Source of the DNA: Hominenteromicrobium gallistercoris
Lineage (GTDB): Bacteria; Bacillota; Clostridia; Oscillospirales; Acutalibacteraceae
Direction: 5' to 3'
Length of the DNA stretch: 32,361 bases
NCBI GenBank assembly: GCA_019119145.1
Contig: DWXR01000048.1
Span: forward strand, 1-32,361
Shown: positions 5,793 to 13,965 of the stretch, in pieces
Layout of the letters: the number at the start of each line of letters is the position of its first letter
How positions within the stretch are numbered: position 1 is the stretch's first letter
Program-made: the position numbers and the translations under genes
The notes under the pieces: generated by a model
What the model saw: the letters and a program-made list of their open reading frames with translations, nothing else
Databases searched by the model: none
What the model was told of the DNA's origin: nothing

Positions 5793-7118
5793 ATGAGAAT
5801 TACGGAAATGGTCGTTTCGACGGCCGACAAAAAGCTGGAGCCGCAGATCCTGCCGCGCGTGACGGCGGATATCAACACCGAGCTCAAAGTGCTGAACGTT
5901 TACCGGGACGCTAAAAGGCAGACCTGGCTGGGCTTCGGCAGCGCGCTGACGGAGGCCGCGGCCTACTGCTACGCGCAGCTTCCGGAGGACAAAAAGAAAG
6001 AGGTGCTGCGCCTGTTCTACTCGAAGGAGGGGCTCGGCTACGAGCTCGGCCGCATGCACATCGGCAGCTGCGATTTCGCGACACAGGAGTATGCGTACAC
6101 CGAGCCGGGCGACCGTGAGATGAAGACCTTCGACCTCGGGCAGGACCGCAAGTATGTCCTGCCGATGGTGAAGGACATCGTCGCCGCTGCGCCGGAGCTG
6201 TTCCTGTTCGCCTCGCCGTGGAGCCCGCCGCCCTGGATGAAATCCAACGGCAGCACGCGCGCCGGCGGCGAGCTGCTCGACGAATGGAAAACGCCGTGGG
6301 CCGAATACGTCGCGCGCTATCTCGAGAGCTACGCGGCGGAGGGCGTGCAGATCCCCGCGATGACCGTGCAGAACGAGCCGTGGGCGGCGCAGACCTGGGA
6401 GAGCTGCCGCTATACGGCGGAGGGCGAAGCGGAGCTGATCCGCGACCATCTCGGCCCGGTGCTCGACGCGCACGGCATCCCGATGAAGTTCATCATCTGG
6501 GACCACAACAAGGAGCGCGTCTACGAGCGCGCCCGCGACACGCTGCGCGATCCGGCCGTGCGGGAGCGCGTGTGGGGCATCGGCTTCCACTGGTACTCCG
6601 GCGACCATTTCGACGCGCTCGGCCTGACGCACGAGGCGTTCCCGGACAAGGTGCTGATCGAGACCGAGTACTGCCTCGGCATGTCGCGCGGCGGCGCGAA
6701 GGACGGCACGATGCAGTATGCGCGCGAGATCCTCGGCGACATGAACAACGGCATGCAGGCCGCGGTCGACTGGAACCTGCTGCTCGACCAGACCGGTGGC
6801 CCGTACCATTACCGCTACACCGGCTGCGCGGCGCCGGTCCATGTGAACACCGATACGAAGGAGCTGACGCTGCAGCCGTCGTACTACGGCCTCGCGCACT
6901 TCTCGAAGTATATCCCGAAGGGCTCCGTGCGCCTTGCGACGTCGTCGTACGACCGCGACCTCACGATCACCGCGTTTGAGCGCCCGGACGGCAAAATCGC
7001 CGTCGTCGCGATCAACGAGGCGCAGGAGGAGAAATCGGCGTTCCTGCGGATGTCGGACCATTCCGCGCCGCTCACGCTCGCGCCGCGTTCCGTCGCAACG
7101 ATCGTGATCGAGGAATAA
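5793..7118 (+). CDS. Glycoside hydrolase family 30 enzyme
   Basis: This is a retaining beta-glycosidase of the (beta/alpha)8 GH30 type (clan GH-A), 441 residues. The sequence shows GFGSALTEAAAY near the N-terminus, FASPWSPPPWMKSNG, the acid/base Glu at about 195 in TVQNEPWAAQ, HWYSGDHF, and the nucleophile Glu at about 292 in LIETEYCLG. A C-terminal beta-sandwich follows (ITAFERPDGKIAVVAINEA, SVATIVIE). There is no signal peptide, so it should act in the cytoplasm on imported oligosaccharides. Family activities include glucosylceramidase, beta-1,6-glucanase, beta-xylosidase and fucosidase; the substrate is not decidable here. ATG 5793 is chosen over the in-frame ATG 5760 because AAGGAG lies 9 bases ahead. 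It is monocistronic, with its own promoter and terminator. Confidence 0.9.
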   Translation: MRITEMVVSTADKKLEPQILPRVTADINTELKVLNVYRDAKRQTWLGFGSALTEAAAYCYAQLPEDKKKEVLRLFYSKEGLGYELGRMHIGSCDFATQEYAYTEPGDREMKTFDLGQDRKYVLPMVKDIVAAAPELFLFASPWSPPPWMKSNGSTRAGGELLDEWKTPWAEYVARYLESYAAEGVQIPAMTVQNEPWAAQTWESCRYTAEGEAELIRDHLGPVLDAHGIPMKFIIWDHNKERVYERARDTLRDPAVRERVWGIGFHWYSGDHFDALGLTHEAFPDKVLIETEYCLGMSRGGAKDGTMQYAREILGDMNNGMQAAVDWNLLLDQTGGPYHYRYTGCAAPVHVNTDTKELTLQPSYYGLAHFSKYIPKGSVRLATSSYDRDLTITAFERPDGKIAVVAINEAQEEKSAFLRMSDHSAPLTLAPRSVATIVIEE

Positions 7119-7212
7119 ACCGCCGCGCGATGCAGGGCAGCGCTAACCCCGTGTTATCGGGCGCAGCTTTGATGCAGCTCTGTCTTGCACATGCACACAA
7201 TAGCAAAATTAA

Positions 7213-7256
7213 AAACGCAGGGGAGATCGAAAGATCCTGCCCTGCGTTCTCTTTTG
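7213..7256. terminator. Bidirectional terminator between convergent genes
   Basis: AACGCAGGG and CCCTGCGTT (7214-7248) pair around an inner GATC-rich stem. TCTCTTTT follows on the plus strand and TTTTTAATTTT on the minus strand. It serves the GH30 gene and the DUF1538/PII operon. The rest of 7119-7372 shows no gene. Confidence 0.82.
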
Positions 7257-7372
7257 CTGTAGTTTTGTCGTAAGTCCGGCGCAAAGTGATTCGCGATGCG
7301 GTTCACCCGCGTCGCAGCTTTACGCGGCGCGGTGGAACGGCCGGCGTGCGCAAAGGCGCATTGCGCCGGGGC

Positions 7373-8068
7373 TTATTCGGCGTCGGCGGTCAGGTCGGTC
7401 AGGCGCAGGCCCGCCGTGCTCGTGACGGGCACCGAAAACACGATGGCGCCGGCTCGGGTCTCGATCCCGGCGTCCTCCATGATGGCGGACATCACCTCGT
7501 TTTTCTGCTCGCGGCGCACGACGATGAAGATCAGCTCCTTTTCCGCGGCGAGCGAAACGCCGAGGAACTTCTCCGCGCCCTCCATGCCGGTGCCCTTGGC
7601 GTGGATCATGGTGCCGCCGGCCGCCTTGCCGCGCCGCGCCGCCTCCATGATGGTTTCCGTATAGCCCTGGTTCGCGACGACGACCAGAAGCTCGTATTTC
7701 GTATCTTTCAAAACGCTTTCTTCTCCTTTCGTAAAGGGCATGCCGCTTGTGATGAACTGCAGCTGGCGCTTGCCGCCCACGCTGCTGACCGGGACGACAA
7801 AGGCGACGCCGGTGCCCGGAATATCGATCTGCATGATCGTCTCGAGTCCCTTCTTCACGGCGTTCCACACGGTGTCCGTGACGACGGCGCACAGAACGGC
7901 CTTCTGCGTCGCCTCCAGGCTGAAGTAGTTGAGCACGTTGGAGGCGGCGGTGCCGTGCCCGAGCGTGCTCAGCACGACGGAAATGCCGTAGTTCCGGTAA
8001 AAGGAGAGAAACTTGCGGCTCTGGTTCCGATCAATGATCGTGACCATCCAATACAGGGTGTTGCTCAT
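7373..8068 (-). CDS. Tandem PII-like regulatory protein
   Basis: The 231-residue protein has two repeats of a ferredoxin-like PII-type fold. Repeat 1 (about 4-108) runs from TLYWMVTIIDRNQSRKF to GTGVAFVVPVSSVGG. Repeat 2 (about 124-226) runs from KYELLVVVANQGYTETI to AGAIVFSVPVTSTAG. The beginnings and ends of the repeats align visibly, and the second carries an IHAKGTG loop where PII proteins bind ligands. The long T-loop with uridylylated Tyr of classical GlnB is not evident. The gene starts 27 bases after the DUF1538 gene (AAAGGA ahead of the ATG), so it is cotranscribed with that membrane protein. By analogy with GlnK-AmtB it may gate transport in response to a nucleotide or metabolite; that is inference. 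Confidence 0.75.
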   Translation of the reverse strand: MSNTLYWMVTIIDRNQSRKFLSFYRNYGISVVLSTLGHGTAASNVLNYFSLEATQKAVLCAVVTDTVWNAVKKGLETIMQIDIPGTGVAFVVPVSSVGGKRQLQFITSGMPFTKGEESVLKDTKYELLVVVANQGYTETIMEAARRGKAAGGTMIHAKGTGMEGAEKFLGVSLAAEKELIFIVVRREQKNEVMSAIMEDAGIETRAGAIVFSVPVTSTAGLRLTDLTADAE

Positions 8069-8095
8069 AGGCTGAAAATCCTTTCTGCACGCGGC

Positions 8096-9637
8096 TTAAA
8101 GCTCGATGATTGCGTTGTCGTCCAGTGCGTCGTACGGCAGGGCGGCCGTTTCCGCCGTCTTTTTCGCCTCTCTGCGCGCGGAGATCTTCGTGGCGAGGCC
8201 CATCACCTGAATCGTGATCAGCGGCGTCATGGCGACCATCGCCACCACGCCGAAGGCGTCCGTCACGATATCGCCGCCGAGCGCCGTGCAGGCGCCCTGC
8301 GCGAGCGGCAGCAGGAAGGTGGCCGTCATCGGGCCGGAGGCCACGCCGCCGGAGTCAAACGCGATCGCCGTATAGATCTTCGGCACGAAGAACGAGATGC
8401 CCAGCGCGATCGCGTAGCCCGGAATCAGGAACCACAGGATCGAGATGCCGGTCAGCACGCGGATCATCGCGAGGCCGAGGGAGATCGAGACGCCGATTGA
8501 AAGGCCGATGCCCATGGCGTCCGCCGAGATGGCGCCGTCCGTGATCTCCTCGACCTGCCGGTTCAGAACGTAGACGGCCGGCTCGGCCCGGACGATGAAA
8601 TAGCCCATGACCATGGCGATCGGCACGAGGACGATCGGGTAGTCGAACGAGGCGATCTGCTGGCCGAGGTAGTTGCCGGCGGGCATGAAGCCCACGTTTA
8701 CGCCGGTCAGGAACAGCACAAGGCCCACGTAGGTGTAAACAAGGCCGATGCCGATGCGCAGGAGCTGCCGGCGGTCGAGCCGCAGCACGATGACCTGCGC
8801 GGCGAGGAAAAAGAGGATGATCGGCAGAAGGGAAACGGCGATCTCCTGAATGTACCGCGGAAGGCCCTCGCCGAAGAGCTTCCAGAGCTCGACGGAATCG
8901 CCGATTTCCGGGATCGTCGGGGGCACGTAGGGGCTCCGGTCGGGGTTGTAGATCATGCCGAGGATCATCACGGCGAGGATCGGCCCGACGGAGGAAAGCG
9001 CGACAAGGCCGAAGCTGTCGTCCGCCGCGTGGCGGTCGCTGCGGATCGCCGCGATGCCGACGCCGAACGCCATGATGAACGGCACGGTCATCGGGCCGGT
9101 GGTCACGCCGCCGGAGTCAAAGGCCACGGCGAGGAACTCGCGCGGCACGAAAAACGAGAGGATGAACACGACGATGTAGCACCCGACGAGCAGCGGCGGC
9201 AGCGGAATGGAGAACAGCATGCGCAGAACCGCAACGACGAGAAAGACGCCGACGCCGCAGGCCACGGAGAGAATCAGAATCATGTTCGGCACGGAGGGGA
9301 CGAGCTCGGCCAGCACCTGCAGGTCCGGCTCGGAGATCGTGATGATCAGGCCGAGCAGGAACGAGAGCACGACGACGACGCCGAGTTTTTTGGTCCTTGT
9401 CATCGCGACGCCGACGCGCTCGCCCATCGGCGTCATGGAGATCTCCGCGCCTGCGGAGAACAGCATCATGCCGACGATGATCAGCACCGCGCCCATCAGG
9501 AAGCAGAGCAGAATGCTCGGCGAGATCGGCGCGATGGAGAACGAGAGCAGCAGCACGATGCAGACGATCGGCAGGACCGCCCGGACGGCCTCCATCCATT
9601 TTTCAGACAAATTCTTGCGTAAATTCAACCTGTACAT
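8096..9637 (-). CDS. DUF1538-family multi-spanning membrane protein with two repeats
   Basis: The 513-residue polytopic protein has about a dozen hydrophobic helices and an internal duplication. The first half carries FLAVAFDSGGVTTGPMTVPF and the second carries TAIAFDSGGVASGPMTATF. Each follows an SFFVP segment and precedes a LG..GGD or FG.G-type helix region. The repeated glycine-rich, discontinuous-helix-like motif suggests a transporter with inverted or parallel repeats; no substrate is known to me for DUF1538. I place the start at ATG 9637 (AAAGG ahead) rather than the in-frame ATG 9748 or 9685. The -10 of the promoter lies at 9687-9692, so those upstream codons would not be transcribed or would lack a leader. 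The tandem PII-like gene follows and is the likely regulator. Confidence 0.85.
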   Translation of the reverse strand: MYRLNLRKNLSEKWMEAVRAVLPIVCIVLLLSFSIAPISPSILLCFLMGAVLIIVGMMLFSAGAEISMTPMGERVGVAMTRTKKLGVVVVLSFLLGLIITISEPDLQVLAELVPSVPNMILILSVACGVGVFLVVAVLRMLFSIPLPPLLVGCYIVVFILSFFVPREFLAVAFDSGGVTTGPMTVPFIMAFGVGIAAIRSDRHAADDSFGLVALSSVGPILAVMILGMIYNPDRSPYVPPTIPEIGDSVELWKLFGEGLPRYIQEIAVSLLPIILFFLAAQVIVLRLDRRQLLRIGIGLVYTYVGLVLFLTGVNVGFMPAGNYLGQQIASFDYPIVLVPIAMVMGYFIVRAEPAVYVLNRQVEEITDGAISADAMGIGLSIGVSISLGLAMIRVLTGISILWFLIPGYAIALGISFFVPKIYTAIAFDSGGVASGPMTATFLLPLAQGACTALGGDIVTDAFGVVAMVAMTPLITIQVMGLATKISARREAKKTAETAALPYDALDDNAIIEL

Positions 9638-9686
9638 CACGACCTTTCTGTGCGTTTTTTGACGTTCGATAAACTTCTCCTTCATA

Positions 9687-9715
9687 AGTATAGCAGATTT
9701 GCCGGTGGATTTCCA
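9687..9715 (-). promoter_or_regulatory. Promoter of the DUF1538/PII operon
   Basis: Read leftwards: -35 TGGAAA (9710-9715), a 17-base spacer, then -10 TATACT (9687-9692). It places transcription start near 9680, upstream of the chosen start codon at 9637. Confidence 0.65.
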
Positions 9716-9728
9716 GAAATACACGAAA

Positions 9729-9761
9729 AATTTGCATTTTGAATTCAAATTTATGCAAATT
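9729..9761. promoter_or_regulatory. AT-rich 33-base palindrome between divergent promoters
   Basis: Outer arms AATTTGCAT (9729-9737) and ATGCAAATT (9753-9761) are perfect inverted repeats. Between them is a perfect 12-base palindrome TTTGAATTCAAA (9738-9749) plus three T bases. It is an AT island in GC-rich surroundings, upstream of both divergent promoters, and looks like a transcription factor site. The factor is unknown. Confidence 0.55.
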
Positions 9762-9796
9762 GATGCCGGACGGGAAGAAACGGGGCAAAATGCCCG

Positions 9797-9825
9797 TGGA
9801 CACGGACGGGCGTTTCTGTTATACT
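9797..9825 (+). promoter_or_regulatory. Promoter of the metallo-hydrolase gene
   Basis: TGGACA (9797-9802), a 17-base spacer and TATACT (9820-9825). GCCCGT (9792-9797) and ACGGGC (9806-9811) form a small inverted repeat overlapping the -35. Confidence 0.7.
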
Positions 9826-9877
9826 GACAATATGATCAAAATGCGCTGCGGCAGGCCCGCAGGAGGGAGGAAGGACC

Positions 9878-10669
9878 ATGAAGCAAAAGCAGGCGCGCGC
9901 ACCGGAAACGGTGGCCTTCGGCGCGGAGGCGTTCCGCACGGAAGCCGGGACGACGGTGCGCTGGCTCGGCAATGCCGGCGCGCTGATCAACAGCCGCGGC
10001 ACGACGGTGATGATCGACCCGGTGCTGGGGGGCTTCGACATGCCGCTGCTCGTGCCGTCTCCGATCCGGCCGGAGGCTGTGCCGGCGCTCGACGCCGTGC
10101 TCATCACGCATGCGGACGGCGACCATTTCAGCCGCGAAACCTGCGCGGCACTCGGCGCGCGCTGCGCCGCCTACCACGGCACGCAGTATGTCGGCGGCCT
10201 GCTTTCCGAAATGGGGCTGCCGGGGACGGGCCACGAAATCGGGGCGCGCTTTGCGGTCGGGCACATCGCCGTCACGCTGACGCCCGCCGACCATTCGTGG
10301 CAGGCGGATTATCCCGAGCAGGGCGGCTACGTCTTCCGGCGCGAGGACTGCTGCGGCTTCCTGCTCGACACGCCGGACGGCAGCATCTGGGCGGTTGGCG
10401 ATTCGCGGCTACTGCCCGAGCACCTCACGATGGTGCCGCCGAAGCTGATCCTCTTCGATTTTTCGGACGACGGCTGGCACATCGGCCTGAATAACGCCGT
10501 GCGCCTTGCGAACGCCTATCCGCAGGCGAAGCTGCTGCTCTGGCACTGGGGCTGCGTGGACGCGCCGGATAGGAAGCCGTTCAACGCCGACCCGGCGGAC
10601 CTGATCGCGCGCATCGAGAACCCCGCCCGCGCGCTCGTCCTCGCCCCGGGCGAAGCGTATGCGCTGTGA
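9878..10669 (+). CDS. UlaG-like metallo-beta-lactamase-fold hydrolase
   Basis: The 263-residue metal-dependent hydrolase belongs to the beta-lactamase superfamily. The metal-binding HxDGDH motif appears as ITHADGDHFS (about 84-93). Further conserved elements are VRWLGNAGALINSRGTTVMIDP at the N-terminus, TLTPADHSWQ, IWAVGDSRL (the metal-bridging Asp) and LLLWHWGCVD near the C-terminus. The pattern resembles the UlaG/YtnP-type branch that contains L-ascorbate-6-phosphate lactonases and phosphodiesterases; the substrate is unknown. There is no signal peptide. GGAGGGAGGAAGG precedes the ATG. It has its own promoter and terminator and is divergent from the DUF1538 operon. Confidence 0.82.
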   Translation: MKQKQARAPETVAFGAEAFRTEAGTTVRWLGNAGALINSRGTTVMIDPVLGGFDMPLLVPSPIRPEAVPALDAVLITHADGDHFSRETCAALGARCAAYHGTQYVGGLLSEMGLPGTGHEIGARFAVGHIAVTLTPADHSWQADYPEQGGYVFRREDCCGFLLDTPDGSIWAVGDSRLLPEHLTMVPPKLILFDFSDDGWHIGLNNAVRLANAYPQAKLLLWHWGCVDAPDRKPFNADPADLIARIENPARALVLAPGEAYAL

Positions 10670-10713
10670 GGCGCACGCGCGGGCGCGCAGATTACCCTAT
10701 GAAATTTACGATG

Positions 10714-10747
10714 TGGACTTCTGATTTTCAGAAGTCCATTTCTTTTT
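10714..10747 (+). terminator. Intrinsic terminator of the metallo-hydrolase gene
   Basis: TGGACTTCTGA (10714-10724) and TCAGAAGTCCA (10728-10738) are perfectly complementary around TTT. TTTCTTTTTT follows. Confidence 0.92.
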
Positions 10748-10775
10748 TGCCGCATCGCTCTCGGACAGCGGAACG

Positions 10776-10807
10776 GAAAAAAGAAAGGCTTCCCAGAGCG
10801 GGAAGCC
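10776..10807 (-). terminator. Intrinsic terminator of the pflBA operon
   Basis: On the minus strand GGCTTCCCG and GGGAAGCC (10787-10807) form the stem, followed by TTTCTTTTTT. Confidence 0.85.
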
Positions 10808-10826
10808 AGAGAAAACGTCGCTGTAT

Positions 10827-11525
10827 TTAGAGTGCGGAAAGCAGCATATCAATATGCTTCTGTGTATAGGCGGGCCTGCCGGCCATCGGGAACGGGATGC
10901 CGAGCGCTTCGTACTTCTCCGCGCAGATGTTCTTGAACGGCAGCCACTCGATTTTCTCGATGTTCGAAAACGCGGCGCAGAGGTCGCGCACGGCGCGCAG
11001 GCTGGCGGGTGTATCGGTCAGGCCCGGCGCGACGACGTGCCGCACCCAGACCGGGATTCGCAGGCGCTCCGTGCGGCGCAGGAAGTCGAGCGTGTGGTCG
11101 AGCGAGCCGCCGCAGTTTTCGCGGTAGGCGGATTCCGTCGGGAATTTCACGTCGCAGAGGACGAGGTCGGTGTGCTTCAGGACGGCTTCGGCCTTTTCGA
11201 GGTCGCCCGCGCCGGCGGTGTCGAGCGCCGTGTGCACGCCGTTTTCGTGCAGCAGGCGGAACAGTTCCGCCGTGAATTCCGGCTGCATCAGCGGCTCGCC
11301 GCCGGAGACGGTCACACCGCCGGTCTCGCCGAAGTAGGGGCGGTAGCGCAGAACCGTGCGGCAGAGCTCCTCCGCGGTGCGCAGCGTGCCGCCCGCCTTG
11401 TCCCATGTTTCGGGGTTGTGGCAGTATTTGCAGCGCAGCGGGCAGCCCTGCAGAAAGATGACGTACCGCAGGCCCGGGCCGTCGACCGCGCCGAGCGACT
11501 GCACCGAGCTGACACGCCCCTCCAT
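10827..11525 (-). CDS. pflA: Pyruvate formate-lyase activating enzyme
   Basis: This radical SAM enzyme installs the glycyl radical on PflB. The 232 residues begin GRVSSVQSLGAVDGPGLRYV and contain the radical-SAM cluster motif CPLRCKYCHNPETWD (Cys-x3-Cys-x2-Cys) at about 30-40. VTVSGGEPLMQPEF (SAM-binding GGE) and FPMAGRPAYTQKH near the end are typical of PflA. Its ATG shares one base with the pflB stop (TGATG), so translation is coupled and no independent ribosome binding site is needed. The terminator follows. Confidence 0.95.
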   Translation of the reverse strand: MEGRVSSVQSLGAVDGPGLRYVIFLQGCPLRCKYCHNPETWDKAGGTLRTAEELCRTVLRYRPYFGETGGVTVSGGEPLMQPEFTAELFRLLHENGVHTALDTAGAGDLEKAEAVLKHTDLVLCDVKFPTESAYRENCGGSLDHTLDFLRRTERLRIPVWVRHVVAPGLTDTPASLRAVRDLCAAFSNIEKIEWLPFKNICAEKYEALGIPFPMAGRPAYTQKHIDMLLSAL

Positions 11526-13753
11526 CAGATCGCCTCGTGGAACGTGCGGGAGATGACCTCGCGCTGCTGCTCTCTCGAAAGGCGGTGGAAGTTGACCGCG
11601 TAGCCCGAAACGCGGATCGTCAGGTTCGGGTACTTTTCCGGGTGGTCGTAGGCGTCGATCAGCGTCTCGCGGTTCAGCACGTTGACGTTCAGATGGTGCG
11701 CGCCCTGGATGAAGTAGCCGGTCAGAAGCTGCACGAGGTTCGTGATGCGCTCCTCCTCGGTCTTGCCGAGCGCTTCGGGGATGATCGAGAACGTGTTCGA
11801 GATGCCGTCGCGGCAGTAGTCGTAGGAGAGCTTCGCGACGGAGTTCAGCTCGGCGAGCGCGCCGGACTTGTCGCGGCCGCTCATCGGGTTGGCGCCCGGC
11901 GCGAGCGGTTCGCCCTGCTTTCTGCCGTCCGGCGTGTTGCCGGTCTTCTTGCCGTACATGACGTTCGAGGTGATCGTGAGGATCGAGAGCGTGTGCTCGG
12001 CGTTGCGGTAGAGCTGGTGCTCCTTGAGCGCGTTGTAGAAGCGGCGCACCTGCTCGCAGGCGATCGAATCGACGCGCTCGTCGTCGTTGCCGAAGCACGG
12101 GAATTCGCCGGTCGCCTCGAAATCGGTGACAAGGCCGGTCTCCGGGTCGCGGATGCAGCGCACCTTCGCGTACTTGATCGCCGAGAGGGAGTCCGCCATG
12201 CAGCTCATGCCGGCAATGCCGAACGCCATCAGGCGGCGCACGTTCGTGTCGTGCAGCGCCATCTGGCTCTTTTCATAGGCGTATTTGTCGTGCATGTAGT
12301 GGATCGTGTTCATCGCGTCCACGTAGGTCTTGGCGAGCCAGTCGCGGTAGAAGTCGAGGCGCTCGACCAGGCGGTCGAAGTCGACGTACTCATCGGGCCA
12401 GATCGGCATTTCGGGTGCGACGCGCGTCTTCTTGACCTCGTCCATGCCGCCGTTGATCGCGAGCAGCACGAGCTTTGCGAGGTTTGCCCGGGCGCCGAAG
12501 AACTGCATGTCGCGGCCGACGCGCATCGCCGAGACGCAGCAGGCGATCGCGTAGTCGTCGCCGAACGCCGGGCGCATGATCGTGTCGCTCTCATACTGGA
12601 TCGCGTCCGTGTCGCAGGAGACCTTCGCGACGTAGCGCTTCCAGTTTTCCGGCAGGTGCTTCGCCCAGAGCACCGTGAGGTTCGGCTCCGGGGAGGGGTG
12701 CAGGTTGTAGAGCGTGTGCAGCATGCGGTAGCAGTTTTTCGTCACGAGCGTGCGGCCGTCCTCGCCGGTGCCGCCGAGCGACTCGGTGATCCACATCGGG
12801 TCGCCGCCGAAGAGCTCGTTGTACTCCGGCGTGCGCAGGTGGCGCGCCATGCGCAGCTTCAGGACGAAATCGTCGATGATTTCCTGCGCGCCGCTCTCGT
12901 CGAGCGTACCCTCTTTCAGGTCGCGCTCAAAGTAGATGTCGAGGAAGGTGGAGACGCGGCCGAGGCTCATCGCCGCGCCGTTCTGCTCCTTGATCGCCGC
13001 GAGGTAGGCGAAGTAGACCCACTGCACGGCCTCGCGCGCGTTTTCCGCCGGGCGGGAGATGTCGTAGCCGTACATTTCCGCCATCTTCTTCATGTCGTTC
13101 AGCGCCGTGATCTGGTCCGCGACCTCCTCCATGAGGCGGATCGTGTCGGCGTCGATCGCCTTTTTGCCGAGCTGCGCCTTGTCCGCCTTCTTCTGCAGGA
13201 TCAGGCGGTCCACGCCGTACAGCGCGACGCGGCGGTAGTCGCCGATGATGCGTCCGCGGCCGTAGGCGTCCGGCAGGCCCGTGATGATGCCCGCGTGGCG
13301 CGCGGCGCGCACGTCGTCGGTATAGGCGGAGAAAACGCCGTCGTTGTGCGTCTTGTGGTACTTGAATTCGTTTTCGATCGTGTCGGAAACCTTATAGCCG
13401 TAGGCCTCGCAGGCGGAGCGCACCATGCGCATGCCGCCGAACGGGTTGCAGGCGCGCTTCAGCGGCTCGTCCGTCTGCAGGCCGACGATGATCTCGTTCT
13501 CCTTGTCGAGATAGCCGGGTCCGAACGAGGTGATCGTGATGACCGTGTCGGTGTCGATCTTCAGCACGCCGCCGTTTTTCTGCTCCTCGCGGCAGAGCGC
13601 CTCGTACTTTTCGAGCATCGCCTTCGTGCGTTCGGTCGGCGGCTGTAAAAAGGATTCATCACCGGTGTACGGCGTGTAGTTTTTCTGGATGAAATTGCGT
13701 ACGTCGATCTTTTCCTGCCACTTTCCGGCGGCAAAGCTTCTCCAAGCGTTCAT
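11525..13753 (-). CDS. pflB: Pyruvate formate-lyase
   Basis: Glycyl-radical enzyme converting pyruvate and CoA to acetyl-CoA and formate in the anaerobic cytoplasm. The 742-residue length is normal for the family. The catalytic Cys pair is at about 405-406 in YAIACCVSAMRVG, and the radical Gly at about 717 in TIRVSGYAVNFHRLS. The start at 13753 (MNAWRSFAAGKWQ) is set by GGAAAGGATC upstream and by the family N-terminus. The frame stays open further upstream, but that DNA is the riboswitch. pflA overlaps the stop by one base. Expression should depend on the sigma-A promoter at 13937-13965 and on the ZTP riboswitch between them. Confidence 0.97.
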   Translation of the reverse strand: MNAWRSFAAGKWQEKIDVRNFIQKNYTPYTGDESFLQPPTERTKAMLEKYEALCREEQKNGGVLKIDTDTVITITSFGPGYLDKENEIIVGLQTDEPLKRACNPFGGMRMVRSACEAYGYKVSDTIENEFKYHKTHNDGVFSAYTDDVRAARHAGIITGLPDAYGRGRIIGDYRRVALYGVDRLILQKKADKAQLGKKAIDADTIRLMEEVADQITALNDMKKMAEMYGYDISRPAENAREAVQWVYFAYLAAIKEQNGAAMSLGRVSTFLDIYFERDLKEGTLDESGAQEIIDDFVLKLRMARHLRTPEYNELFGGDPMWITESLGGTGEDGRTLVTKNCYRMLHTLYNLHPSPEPNLTVLWAKHLPENWKRYVAKVSCDTDAIQYESDTIMRPAFGDDYAIACCVSAMRVGRDMQFFGARANLAKLVLLAINGGMDEVKKTRVAPEMPIWPDEYVDFDRLVERLDFYRDWLAKTYVDAMNTIHYMHDKYAYEKSQMALHDTNVRRLMAFGIAGMSCMADSLSAIKYAKVRCIRDPETGLVTDFEATGEFPCFGNDDERVDSIACEQVRRFYNALKEHQLYRNAEHTLSILTITSNVMYGKKTGNTPDGRKQGEPLAPGANPMSGRDKSGALAELNSVAKLSYDYCRDGISNTFSIIPEALGKTEEERITNLVQLLTGYFIQGAHHLNVNVLNRETLIDAYDHPEKYPNLTIRVSGYAVNFHRLSREQQREVISRTFHEAI

Positions 13754-13814
13754 TTTGTGTGATCCTTTCCGGCGCGGTGTGCGCCCTTCGGTTTTTCTGT
13801 TCCGGCAGCGCTGC

Positions 13815-13851
13815 AAATAAAAAAGGGCAGCGTTGCGAAGAACACTGCCCA
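13815..13851 (-). terminator. Riboswitch-linked terminator in the pflB leader
   Basis: On the minus strand GGGCAGTGTT (13851-13842) pairs with AACGCTGCCC (13835-13826, one T-G pair) around a short CTTCG-containing loop, followed by TTTTTTATTT. Its left arm begins inside the conserved 3' aptamer element, which is how ligand binding would compete with termination. Confidence 0.9.
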
Positions 13852-13913
13852 GACGGTCGGCAATACTGGCTTTTGCTCCACGATGGTCGCCCATCTTGTA
13901 CCCGTCAGTCACA
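13844..13913 (-). promoter_or_regulatory. ZTP (pfl-motif) riboswitch
   Basis: The leader of pflB contains the hallmarks of the ZTP riboswitch. The 5' half reads GTGACTGACGGG with a small ATGGGCGACCAT hairpin and CGTGGAGC. A linker follows, and then the conserved 3' element CCGACCGTCTGGGCAG. ZTP riboswitches sense 5-amino-4-imidazole carboxamide riboside triphosphate/monophosphate, a signal of 10-formyl-tetrahydrofolate shortage, and turn on purine and one-carbon genes; the motif was first named for pfl genes. Here the last element overlaps the terminator stem, so ligand binding should prevent termination and raise PflBA, which makes formate. The aptamer match was made by eye. Confidence 0.82.
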
Positions 13914-13936
13914 AAAGCACATTGGATTGTGGTTTT

Positions 13937-13965
13937 ATTGTACATGCAAACCGCGCGGTTGTCAA
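13937..13965 (-). promoter_or_regulatory. pflBA promoter
   Basis: Read leftwards: consensus -35 TTGACA (13960-13965), a 17-base spacer, then -10 TACAAT (13937-13942). Transcription would start near 13930, just ahead of the riboswitch. Confidence 0.88.

Noticed and set aside
11526..12098. Open frame upstream of pflA giving a 423-residue fusion-like protein.
   Set aside because: It lies out of frame inside pflB; the Arg/Ala-rich translation is a shadow of GC-biased codons. pflA starts at 11525.
13754..13945. In-frame N-terminal extension of pflB by 64 codons.
   Set aside because: That DNA is the ZTP riboswitch and its terminator. The family N-terminus and a good ribosome binding site set the start at 13753.
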